Origin: Anniella stebbinsi
Taxonomy: Eukaryota; Chordata; Lepidosauria; Squamata; Anniellidae
Assembly: GCA_029215795.1 (NCBI GenBank)
Contig: JARDYH010000001.1
Span: forward strand, 9,914,001-9,978,000
DNA: 64,000 nucleotides
Direction: 5' to 3'
Under the pieces are notes generated by a model. It was not told where the DNA came from. It saw only the letters and a list, made by a program, of their open reading frames with translations, and did no database searches. Shown here piece by piece: positions 41,926 to 51,774 of this stretch; position 1 is the stretch's first letter; the number at the start of each line of letters is the position of its first letter. The translations under genes and the position numbers were made by a program.

Positions 41926-43183
41926 ATTTTCTTTCCATCCTAGAACTCCCCTGTGTAGGTTAGTGCAGAACTCTCAATCAGGTCTGGCTTTATCATCCTA
42001 CTTACACCTAACCCCTCTCTGGTATGCACTTGTAGGGAGGCAGTGGTGGGGTTTCTGCCCCGATGGTTTTATCTCTGCAAAACTCTAGCAGAGGAAAAAT
42101 CTGGGAATAACAAGTTGAATGCCGTGTTCCGATATCCAGAAAACACTGGTCTCTGAAGCCCATCTGCAGGTAATGATTTCCTGGGCTCCACTTTCATTTT
42201 CCTAGGTGATGAGATAAAATGTTAGCAGTATATGCTTCCCACAGGGCAGTGAGCATGACTCAGCAGAATAATTAATAGCCAACCAAACAGATTTGTGTGG
42301 TAATTCTACCAGATTAGGTATGGAATTTTTTTTTGTCCCCCCTCCTCCAAAGAACCCCCTTGTAGCAGTTCCTGTGAGATAAAGGCTTCATCTCCTAATG
42401 AGATGAAATAAAGGAGCATATAAATTTAGTTTCACACATATATGCCAAGTGCCTCTTCTCTTTTCTTAGCTCCCTCCTACTTTTTGACATTTTAATCTTT
42501 TTTTTTTTTTAGGCATTCAGAGGAATCGTGTTTCTTTCTATTCGTCTTGCTATTTCTGAGCAATTTGAAATATTCAAAGCCTAAAGGCGAGAGGCTCAAC
42601 TTTGCTGATTAGAAAAAGCAGGCTGCAATGTCAGACTAAGTTCGAATAATTTAGGATGAATTAAAACACACAAAAATAAGAGACCCCCCCTCTCTCTTAT
42701 TCTATATGCCCAAATTCTTCATTCCCTCTGAAGAGAAAACAGAAGAAGTGGGTAGGATGTAGGAGGCATGCATTGATTTGGGACTCTTGAGTGACAGCGG
42801 CCTATCTATCTGACTCAAGCCTGTTTGAGATGTACAAAAAGTGTATAATGAATTCACAGCAGCCATGTCCTCCTCTGCCCATTAAAACATCTGTAGAGAG
42901 CTCCCATAATGAAACAAACACTCTGCTCTAATGAACGGGTCTGGCTCAGGGGTGAAGCCCTGGGCTTGCCCCCCCTCTTTAGTATTGCATCCTGCTTGTC
43001 CACCTCCCTCTTGCACCGGCCCAGACAACGGCGGTACCGAGAAGGAGGAGCAGGACAGGAGATACCACTGCCTCCTGGCATATTAGTCCTCTGCCTGTTA
43101 GGAAAGCAAGAAAAAGGAAAAGGAGCTGGTGATAATGGGGGTGAGAAGGCAGGGGCTCATAGAGGGTCTCATGACCAAGGGCC
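41926..43183. other. Unique sequence, part possibly conserved
   Basis: 42,215-42,310 (GCAGAATAATTAATAGCCAA) and 42,510-42,660 (GAGCAATTTGAAATATTCAA, TTTGCTGATTAGAAAAAGC) are repeat-free and homeodomain-site rich. They are candidates for conserved non-coding elements. Otherwise nothing is recognised. Confidence 0.3.
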
Positions 43184-43199
43184 CTGAAAACTAGGGGTG

Positions 43200-43335
43200 T
43201 GCATCGGATCGGATCCGATCCACGATCCGAATCCGATCCGCCCCAAAATCGGGAAAATCCGATCCGATCCGATCTGATCCGATCAACCTCCGATCCGATC
43301 CGATCCGATCCGACGAGGTCCGATCCGGATCGGAC
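43200..43335. repeat. Left GATCC-type pentamer satellite in TIR
   Basis: Degenerate tandem CCGAT/GATCC/GGATC units directly inside the left terminus. The open frames reading Arg-Ser-Asp repeats across it are artefacts of the pentamer. Confidence 0.85.
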
Positions 43336-43383
43336 GCCATTTTGAATGCTTTTTCCCATAGCCAAGTATTGTTTTACAAAAAC

Positions 43384-44698
43384 GCCTATAACTTTTTCAT
43401 TTTTAAAGATAGAAGGATGAAACTTGGGCACATTATACACTGGTTAGGGATAGTTATCTGTGAGAAATTTCAGAAAGATTGGTGCATGCGTTTTGTGGCA
43501 ATTAATTGTTTAATAAATACCCAGAAATGCCTATAACTTTGTCATTTTTAAAGTTACAAACATGAAACTTTGCCACATTGTAGATGGTACCTTGGGACCT
43601 ATCTGTGAGAAATTTCAGAAACTTAGGTGCTTGCCTTGTGTGGCAATTAATTTTAGAAAAATGGGTAGTAGTGGGGTAAATACATTTACGCCTCCCATTT
43701 TTTTATTTTTGAAGATACAAACAGGAAACTTGGGCACATTACAGGTACCACTTGCCTTGATATGTGTGTGAAATTTCAGAAACATTGGAGCTTGCCTTGT
43801 GTGGCAATTAATTTTTGAAACAATGAGGAAAGAAACACCTATAACTTTGTCATTTTTAAAGTTACACACATGAAACTTTGCCACATTGTAGGTGGTACCT
43901 TGGGACCTATGTGTGTGAAATTTCAGAAACATAGGTGCTTGCCTTGTGTGGCAATTAATTTTTTAATAAATACCCAGGAATGCCTATAACTTTGTCATTT
44001 GTAAAGTTACACACATGAAACTTTGCCACATTGTAGGCGGTACCTTGGGACCCATGTGTGTAAAATTTCAGAAACGTAGGTGCTTGTATTGTGTGGCAAT
44101 TAATTTTTGAAACAATGAGGGATTCATTGGACAGCACTTGCCCATAGGGATTCATTGGACAGTACTTGCCCATAGGGATTCATTGGACAGTACTTTCCTA
44201 TAGGAAATCATTGGAAAGCACTTGCCCATAGAAAATCATTGGAAAGCACTTGCCCATTGAGAAATACAGTTATGCCTCCCACTTTTTTATTTTTGAAGAT
44301 ACAAACAGGAAACTTGGGCACATTGTAGACTGGTTAGGGATAGTTATCTGTGAGAAATTTCAGAAAGATTGGTGCATGCGTTTTGTGGCAATTAATTTTT
44401 TAATAAATACCCAGGAATGCCTATAACTTTGTCATTTTTAAAGTTACATACATGAAACTTTGCCACATTGTAGGTGGTACCTTGGGACCTATGTGTGTGA
44501 AATTTCAAAAACATAGGTGCTTGCCTTGTATGGCAATTAATTTTAGAAAAATGGGTAGTAGTGGGGTAAATACATTTACGCCTCCCATTTTTTTATTTTT
44601 AAAGATACAAACAGGAAACATGGGCACATTACAGGGAACACTTCACTTGATATGTGTGTAAAATTTCAGAATGATAGGTCCAGGCATTTGGTGGCTAC
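43384..44698. repeat. Left arm: about eight 145-bp units plus 29-bp repeats
   Basis: Unit starts, marked by CCTATAACTTTGTCATTTTT or its variant CCTCCCATTTTTTTATTTTT, fall near 43,384, 43,530, 43,689, 43,838, 43,981, 44,271, 44,418 and 44,578. Each unit continues with a GAAACTT(T/G)G...CACATT motif, a GTGAAATTTCAGAAA motif and TGGCAATTAATTTT. Between the fifth and sixth unit, 44,120-44,265 holds five 29-bp repeats with TTCATTGGACAGCACTTGCC or variants. Confidence 0.85.
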
Positions 44699-44995
44699 GA
44701 ATTTTTTAGATTAAAAGTTATTAACCTTTTTTACACAGAGGCTGGGGCTGTCAATTGCACCCTCCCGCCTCCCGGGAAGAAGAAGGAAACACTTTCTGTC
44801 ATCTCTTTGATCCTTGCACGCTTGGCTGCAACTGAGCTAGTATCCATTACAAAAGGAGAAACAAAGTAGCACTTGGCTCGTGTCTGCTTTGATACTTTCA
44901 CTCAAGCAGAACGGCTGAGCCTAGGATCACTCTCTCTCGCTGGGATCGTTACAGGAGAAATTTTCTACAGTCTTCAAAGTGGTGTGTGCAGACAC
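44699..44995. other. Unique loop of the fold-back element
   Basis: About 297 bp with no internal repeat and no match to the arm units. It has higher GC than the arms, with ACCCTCCCGCCTCCCGGGAA near 44,760, and contains no sizeable open frame. It could be captured host DNA or the remnant of an original element body. Confidence 0.7.
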
Positions 44996-46310
44996 CTTGC
45001 CACCACATGCCTGGACCTATCATTCTGAAATTTTACACACATATCAAGTGAAGTGTTCCCTGTAATGTGCCCATGTTTCCTGTTTGTATCTTTAAAAATA
45101 AAAAAATGGGAGGCGTAAATGTATTTACCCCACTACTACCCATTTTTCTAAAATTAATTGCCATACAAGGCAAGCACCTACGTTTTTGAAATTTTACACA
45201 CATAGATCCCAAGGTACCACCTACAATGTGGCAAAGTTTCATGTATGTAACTTTAAAAATGACAAAGTTATAGGCATTCCTGGGTATTTATTAAAAAATT
45301 AATTGCCACAAAACGCATGCACCAATCTTTCTGAAATTTCTCACAGATAACTATCCCTAACCAGTCTACAATGTGCCCAAGTTTCCTGTTTGTATCTTCA
45401 AAAATAAAAAAGTGGGAGGCATAACTGTATTTCTCAATGGGCAAGTGCTTTCCAATGATTTTCTATGGGCAAGTGCTTTCCAATGATTTCCTATAGGAAA
45501 GTACTGTCCAATGAATCCCTATGGGCAAGTACTGTCCAATGAATCCCTATGGGCAAGTGCTGTCCAATGAATCCCTCATTGTTTCAAAAATTAATTGCCA
45601 CACAATACAAGCACCTACGTTTCTGAAATTTTACACACATAGGTCCCAAGGTACCGCCTACAATGTGGCAAAGTTTCATGTGTGTAACTTTACAAATGAC
45701 AAAGTTATAGGCATTCCTGGGTATTTATTAAAAAATTAATTGCCACACAAGGCAAGCACCTATGTTTCTGAAATTTCACACACATAGGTCCCAAGGTACC
45801 ACCTACAATGTGGCAAAGTTTCATGTGTGTAACTTTAAAAATGACAAAGTTATAGGTGTTTCTTTCCTCATTGTTTCAAAAATTAATTGCCACACAAGGC
45901 AAGCTCCAATGTTTCTGAAATTTCACACACATATCAAGGCAAGTGGTACCTGTAATGTGCCCAAGTTTCCTGTTTGTATCTTCAAAAATAAAAAAATGGG
46001 AGGCGTAAATGTATTTACCCCACTACTACCCATTTTTCTAAAATTAATTGCCACACAAGGCAAGCACCTAAGTTTCTGAAATTTCTCACAGATAGGTCCC
46101 AAGGTACCCCCTACAATGTGGCAAAGTTTCATGTTTGTAACTTTAAAAATGACAAAGTTATAGGCATTTCTGGGTATTTATTAAACAATTATTTGCCACA
46201 AAACTCATGCACCAATCTTTCTGAAATTTCTCACAGATAACTATCCCTAACCAGTGTATAATGTGCCCAAGTTTCATCCTTCTATCTTTAAAAATGAAAA
46301 AGTTATAGGC
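44996..46310. repeat. Right arm, mirror of the left
   Basis: Same units in reverse order and orientation. Differences from the left arm are scattered single bases (for example in the third codon frame near 46,158-46,352 and in the units near 45,180-45,240), which implies recent origin or ongoing conversion. Confidence 0.85.
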
Positions 46311-46369
46311 GTTTTTGTAAAACAATACTTGGCTATGGGAAAAAGCATTCAAAATGGCGTCCGATCCAG

Positions 46370-46478
46370 ATCGGACATCCGGTCCGATCCGATCCGACCA
46401 TCCTCCGATCCGATCCGATCCGATCCGACCCCCCAGGTCCGATTCCGATCCGCTATCCGATCCGATCCGGGGGGTCAG
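46370..46478. repeat. Right GATCC-type pentamer satellite in TIR
   Basis: Degenerate CCGAT/GATCC units, about 12 bp shorter overall than the left block. This is where the two arms have diverged most. Confidence 0.85.
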
Positions 46479-46575
46479 TGCACATCCCTACTGAAAACCT
46501 GGATGTGGCACCTAATCTACATAGAAACATAGGGTTGGAGGAGGGCTTCTAGTCCAGGTCTGGGAAAAAGATAGA

Positions 46576-46895
46576 TAGGCTGACCAGATAAATTCCAGGT
46601 CAGGGCTCCTGTAACTTTAACAGTTGTAGAGAAAAGGGAATTTCAGCCAGGGTCATTTGTATGCAATTAGTTCCTGGTGAAATTCCCTCTTCATCACAAC
46701 AGTTAAAGTTGCAGGGGCCCTGCCTTCGTTTGTATATGGTCACTCTAGTATAGTGCCTGCAACTTTAACTGTTGTGATGAAGAGGGAATTTCACCAGGAA
46801 CTAATTGCATACAAATGACACTGGCTGAAATTCCCTTTTCTCTACTACTGTTAAAGTTACATGAGCCCTGTCCTCCTTTTCAGATGGTCAGCCTA
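46576..46895. mobile_element. MITE-A copy 8, first of a tandem triplet (hybrid ends)
   Basis: 320 bp. Left end is type II (CAGATAAATTCCAGGTCAGG), right end type I (CCTGTCCTCCTTTTCAGATG). Centre forward, with CCTTCGTTTG where most copies have CCTTCTTTTG. Followed by the 19-bp spacer CATTAACTTCTTCAAGGGG. Confidence 0.93.
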
Positions 46896-46914
46896 CATTA
46901 ACTTCTTCAAGGGG

Positions 46915-47234
46915 TAGGGTGACCAGATAAAATCCAGGTCAGGGCTCCTGTAACTTTAACAGTTGTAGAGAAAAGGGAATTTCAGCCAGTGTCATTTGTA
47001 TGGAACTAGTTCCTGGTGAAATTCCCTCTTCATCACAACAGTTAAAGTTTCAGGCACTATACTAGAGTGACTATATACAAAAGAAGGCAGGGCCCCTGCA
47101 CCTTTAACTGTTGTGATGAAGAGGGAATTTCACCAGGAACTAATTGCATACAAATAACACCGGCTGAAATTCCCTTTTCTCTACCACTGTTAAAGTTACA
47201 GGAGCCCTGTCCTCCTTTTCATATGGTCAGCCTA
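46915..47234. mobile_element. MITE-A copy 9, middle of the triplet (centre reversed)
   Basis: 320 bp, starts exactly 339 bp after copy 8. Same hybrid type II/type I ends and the same 19-bp spacer after it, but the 40-bp centre is in reverse orientation relative to copies 8 and 10. Confidence 0.93.
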
Positions 47235-47253
47235 CATTAACTTCTTCAAGGGG

Positions 47254-47573
47254 TAGGGTGACCAGATAAAATCCAGATCAGGGCTCCTGTAACTTTAACA
47301 GTTGTAGAGAAAAGGGAATTTCAGCCAGGGTCATTTGTATGCAATTAGTTCCTGGTGAAATTCCCTCTTCATCACAACAGTTAAAGTTGCAGGGGCCCTG
47401 CCTTCGTTTGTATATGGTCACTCTAGTATAGTGCCTGCACCTTTAACTGTTGTGATGAAGAGGGACTTTCACCAGGAACTAATTGCATACAAATGACACC
47501 GGCTGAAATTCCCTTTTCTCTACAACTGTTAAAGTTACATGAGCCCTGTCCTCCTTTTCATATGGTCAGCCTA
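47254..47573. mobile_element. MITE-A copy 10, last of the triplet
   Basis: 320 bp, starts exactly 339 bp after copy 9. Hybrid ends; forward centre with the CCTTCGTTTG variant of copy 8. AAGATAG occurs at 46,568-46,574 and 47,573-47,579, so the outer flanks may still hold the original target duplication. Confidence 0.93.
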
Positions 47574-47578
47574 AGATA

Positions 47579-47695
47579 GCTCTCTCTAGATGCTTTGGAC
47601 TTCAGCTCCCAGAAGCCCCTGCCAGCATAGCCAATGGGAGGAATGCTGGGAGTTGAGACCCAAAGCATTTGGAGATCTACATTCTGGAGCCATGT
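47579..47695. mobile_element. MITE-C copy (hAT-like)
   Basis: GGACTTCAGCTCCCAGAAGC, CATAGCCAATGGGAGGAATG and TGGGAGTTGAGACCCAAAGC retain the palindromic order of the family. Confidence 0.7.
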
Positions 47696-48167
47696 AGTGC
47701 AGTGTGCATTCAGTAACCCAAGGCCTGGAACCAGCATGTGCTATCCTGAAGCCAATGCTTTGGGGGGGGGCAGGGCCTAGCAGGGCCCATCCCTGGTAGG
47801 TGCCTACACAGGGCTGGGCAGGCTTCTAAAAAATAATTTTTCTTTGCTACTGGGTGCTGAAAGGAGCATCAAGTGCCTGCAACAAGGGACAGATGAATCT
47901 GCCTATATCCAGTGAGAGGGATGTCCATCGTAGGGAAATCTGTCTCTCTTGCGGCTCGAGTAGGGATGTTACGGGAGTCTGAGAGGGAGGGGGGTTCACA
48001 GAGAGGCCCGCAAGCACCCACAGCCACCCATCCCCTCAGCAAGTCACTATTTTGCATGAAAATAGCAGCTTGGGATGTCCAGAAATTCAACATTACATCA
48101 ATGGCAGCCATAAAAGGGCCATTTACACAACATTACAGGCATGAATTGTCCATTTATGCAACATGAG
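47696..48167. other. Unique sequence
   Basis: Nothing recognised; the overlapping sense/antisense open frames lack motifs. Confidence 0.35.
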
Positions 48168-48358
48168 AGCCAGTGTGGTGTAGTGGCTAAAGCCTTTGGA
48201 CTGGGAGTCAGGAGATCCGGGTTCTAGTCCCCCCTCGGCCATGGAAACCCACTGGGAGATTTTGGGCCGATCACAGACTCTCAGTCCTGTTGTGAGGATA
48301 AAATAGAGATGAGAGGAGGATTATGTCAATGCAATAATAAATACATAAATAAATAAAA
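48168..48358 (+). mobile_element. tRNA-derived SINE (S1), internally deleted
   Basis: Head CAGTGTGGTGTAGTGGCTAA and an intact B box GGGTTCTAGTCCC. It lacks about 25 bp around the usual CCTAACCTACCTCACAGGG block and ends in AAATACATAAATAAATAAA. Confidence 0.88.
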
Positions 48359-48835
48359 TTACGTCTCCAGAAAACCCCGAACCACAATTTTTACACAAAA
48401 TAGTGGCTCGCTAAGGGGACGGGCACTCACCAGGTGCTTGCCAGGCTGTGCAGTGGCTTGCACAGGTAGTGCAGTGGGTGCAGGGCCAGCACAGGTGGAG
48501 GTGAGTCAGTCCATCCCTAGCCTGGAGCTTGTGGATATCAGCTGATGTTTCCCTCTCTAAAAACAGCAAGATTTGCAAATTGCAGCCACAGTTTGCATAT
48601 GCTGGGTCAGTTACAGATAATTAGTGTAATTTGCACAAATCGTGGCTGGGACCTCATTCGCCATGCCGTTGTGCCCCTCCCTGGTCCCATTCACCAATCC
48701 CTGTGCAGTCCATAAGCTGGAACCCCAGAAAGGTGGATTGAGTCCAATTTGGGCCTGAGTTTCCCCGCTCCTGATATAAGAGAAACCAGTAATGGGCTGT
48801 TGACCTGAGTGCGCATCAACACATACATTTGGAAC
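48359..48835. other. Unique sequence
   Basis: No repeat or gene recognised. Confidence 0.35.
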
Positions 48836-49290
48836 CAATCAGTACAATGGCAGCTATTCAATTAGGTGGGTATAAAGTTACTAATTAATAATGGCAATTC
48901 TTTGGAGACCTTGATTAAAGTGATTCCACAATCTGTCATTTTCAGTGCACTAAGGATCTCAGCTGTTTGTCCCTCTCACATACAAAGCAATATATATACC
49001 ACACTTCAACGAATTCTGTAACGCTCTAATTGCTTGGCTTCTACGGAGATACCATATCAAGCAATCGGTGTTAATGCAGCAAAAAGCAAGTCCCCTTGTG
49101 CCTCGATAAAGCCAATTTAAAATATTTCCAGAATGCACTTTTTTGAATTATTTCCCCCTCTCCGTGTTATTACAGATAACATTTTGATTTAAATAATATA
49201 GCCTGAGGTGCATTATATTTTGATCTCAAATTGCTGCATGACTGTATCAGCTAATCCATAACACAGTCATAAATTATTACTTTTTTTGGG
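48836..49290. other. Candidate conserved non-coding element
   Basis: Long repeat-free AT-rich block with TTACTAATTAATAATGGCAA, TCTAATTGCTTGGCTTCTAC, AAGCAATCGGTGTTAATGCA and ATTACAGATAACATTTTGAT, dense in homeodomain and GATA cores. By character it is among the strongest enhancer-like blocks in the window. Conservation is untested. Confidence 0.4.
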
Positions 49291-49609
49291 GGGGAGGGGG
49301 CTCATTCATTTGAAATTTAAAATATGTAGGGCACTATCCAGCTAAAGTCAAGCACATCAAGTACCACAAATTCCCATTTATTACAAGGGGAGAGATTTAA
49401 GCCTGTGCTTAATCGCCCTGCCTTTGAAATCAGTAGATGAGAAGTGCTTGATGGGTCAAGCTGTCTAGAGAAGAAGGGAGGTGTTGTGCAACACCTGTGG
49501 AAAGGACCAGGTGGGGAAAGGTTGGTATATGGTATACCGGTACTATCCCATATTACAGATAAGGTGGTGGGGCTGAGAGATAGAGGTTTGCCTTAAGATA
49601 TTGGTGAGT

Positions 49610-49862
49610 TCACATCACAAGATGTAGTGATGGCCACCAATTTGGATGGCTTTAAAAGGGGGTTGGATAAATTCCTGGAGGAGAAAGCTATCAAGGGCTA
49701 CTAGCCCTGATGGTGATATGCTACCTCCACTATCCAAGACAGTAAGCCAATGTGCACCAGTTGTTGGGGAACATGGGTGGGAGGGTGCTGTTGCACCATG
49801 TCCTACTTTGTTGGTACCTGGTCATCAGCTGGTTGTCCACTGTGTGAACAGAGTGCTGGACT
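49610..49862 (+). mobile_element. CR1/L3-type LINE 3' end
   Basis: CACAAGATGTAGTGATGGCC, CTTTAAAAGGGGGTTGGATA, AGGGCTACTAGCCCTGATGG and GTTGTTGGGGAACATGGGTG in family order. It is cut at GTGCTGGACT by MITE-A copy 11. Confidence 0.88.
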
Positions 49863-50047
49863 TAGGCTGACCAGATAAAATCCAGGTCAGGGCTCATGTC
49901 ACTTTAACAGTTGTAGAGAAAAGGGAATTTCAGCCAGTGTCATTTGTATGCAATTAGTTCCTGGTGAAATTCCCTCTTCATCACAACAGTTGAAATTGCA
50001 GGTACTATACTAGAGTGACCATATATAAAAGAAGGCAGGGCACCTGA
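49863..50047. mobile_element. MITE-A copy 11, right half missing
   Basis: Left arm and reversed centre are present (type II left end). Sequence departs from the family after AGAAGGCAGGGCACCTG near 50,047, so the right arm is lost and the rest of the CR1/L3 tail does not resume. Confidence 0.88.
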
Positions 50048-51774
50048 GGAAATTTGCACCAATCAAACTTGGAATTGGGAATCAGATGAATGTAAGCATG
50101 TGTTTGACATGCTCACAGCTTTGAATGGGTGCATGCTTGCTTGTTTTGGAACAAAAATGAAATTCCCATATAACTGTATCCATGGCTAACTATAGAGAGC
50201 ACAAAAGGACTATCAGATTTTGTTCTCAGTGGTCGCAGACTACTGGCCCTATAATTTGGGCTAGGTAGAGTTACTAGACATTTAACCAGCTTGGAAGGCC
50301 TGTGGAATTTTAGAACCTATCAGCTTCCTGATTGGTCGTGAACTCCATATTAATCAGTGTTTGAACTTCGAAGCAACTGTGAAGGCATGTAAGGTCTTCC
50401 TGTTTCACCAGGACTTCCAGAATCCATACATATTGCTTCATGCTTGTATTATTTCTGTTCACATATTTGAATTCTATAGCCCTATTCATAAGTTCACCTT
50501 CCCCCCATATGATTAAAATTGTGTGTTATGGAGAGGAGGAACCCATTGGCTCCACCCCCTCTGACACATCCTCATCACCTGTATCCACAGCCCTCCATTC
50601 CTGGAGGGGTAACTTCTGCAGTAGAGCTCCTTCTCTAGTCATGTAAAGGCCCCAGTGGAGTGGGAATACAAGAAAGGAGATTTGATTAGCACTCTTACCC
50701 TAAAACCTTGATTCTTGGCTTACTGGACAGTGGTCTATCTCTCTTGAAATCCAGTGAACTGAGATACTCACCTCCAGTGTAGTGAAGCTAGGTATGGGTT
50801 CCATCTACCAAAACCAGCTGCGGTCTAGTCTGAGAGCCAGACACCTTTTCAGGGAATAAGTAAAGATGCCGTAGAGAGGAATATAAAAAGGCAGACATAT
50901 GGGATAAAAACTTCATTATCCAATCAACACACACACAAGTGTATGTGTACACTTCTCTCCCCAACTTGGGTGGAAGGAAGAAGGTTATTAAAGCTTAGAT
51001 GGCCATTATCAAAATAGGCTTTTTATGTTGAAAAGAGGCATGGTAGGAATCTCACGGCCAAATATTTGATTCTCCCCCCCCACACTCTATAGGAACTGAC
51101 AAAAAAAAAAGGGAAATGGCAATTTTCAGTCTACTCAAGGCAGGAAGGAAGATGATAAGAAGTGCAAAATGTTAGGTGCATATTTATTATAAAGAAGAAA
51201 TGGACTGACCTGTTATAGTCAGATGAAAGTGGTTGCTTTGCCACGTGAATAACTTCAGATAAATGCTAATCTCTCGGCCATGCCCTTGAAAGAATTCACA
51301 GCAACCCTTTTCTGCAAGGCTCTGCTACTCTTTACAGAGCCGTTGCTTTGAAATGGGATGCCAAATTTGTTGGCACTTGCAATTACGGAAACCGGCTCCT
51401 TCTTTTCTTCCCTAAAATGCTGCATTTGTCATACAATGATGTGCCTTAAATAGGTACTTTTTATTAGAGATGGGGGGCGGGGGAAGAAAAGGCACTATGC
51501 AGGCAGAAAATCTTTTTCTCCATTTAATGCATACACACACTTTTACAATCCTGTAATTATAGTGTCTGATATGGGGAGGGGGCATTAAAAATGCCAACAT
51601 TTGGCACGCTTTTGTCCCATTGTTCTGCAGCTTTGCAAGGAAGGGGAAGCATTCCGGGAGCTGACACCATTTTTTTTGCTGCTTTGGCTGTTTGCAAAAC
51701 CAGCAGAGTTAGGAGGAAACTTTCTCTTGGGGGAGGGCAGAAGAACACAATGGCCACGATCCCACTAAAAGAAT
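50048..51774. other. Unique sequence, nothing recognised
   Basis: No repeat termini or coding motifs. Short ACAC and poly-A/poly-C tracts occur near 50,930 and 51,075-51,110. Confidence 0.4.

Larger units (their letters stand above)
43192..46490. mobile_element. 3.3-kb fold-back element with hAT-type 8-bp duplication
   Basis: The element is 3,299 bp and starts TAGGGGTGTGCA; its right end in complement is TAGGGATGTGCA. CTGAAAAC flanks it perfectly on both sides (43,184-43,191 and 46,491-46,498), so the whole palindrome inserted as one unit. From 43,342 to 44,661 every position maps to 89,694 minus itself on the other strand without net indel, and one 105-codon frame in each arm is identical in translation. 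Inverted arms run 43,192 to about 44,698 and about 44,996 to 46,490; the loop between them is unique. There is no transposase, reverse transcriptase or other recognised frame, so it must move in trans if it moves at all. Eight-base duplication plus TAGGG terminus argues for hAT transposase. Confidence 0.9.

Noticed and set aside
43190..43440. Open frame rich in Arg-Ser-Asp-Ile across the left end of the fold-back element
   Set aside because: It is a translation of the GATCC pentamer satellite; the mirrored right end gives a comparable frame on the other strand.
43384..44698. CRISPR array (regular repeats)
   Set aside because: Units are about 145 bp and continuous without unique spacers, and the genome is eukaryotic.
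43615..46079. Paired identical open frames of 60-105 codons in both arms of the palindrome
   Set aside because: They are read through diverged 145-bp tandem units, occur on both strands, have no recognised domain and change frame between units. Their identity reflects DNA-level arm identity.
43192..46490. Palindrome as an assembly artefact (inverted duplication)
   Set aside because: A perfect 8-bp direct duplication outside, TIR-style ends, scattered differences between arms and a diverged satellite length are not expected of a mis-joined read, though spanning reads would settle it.
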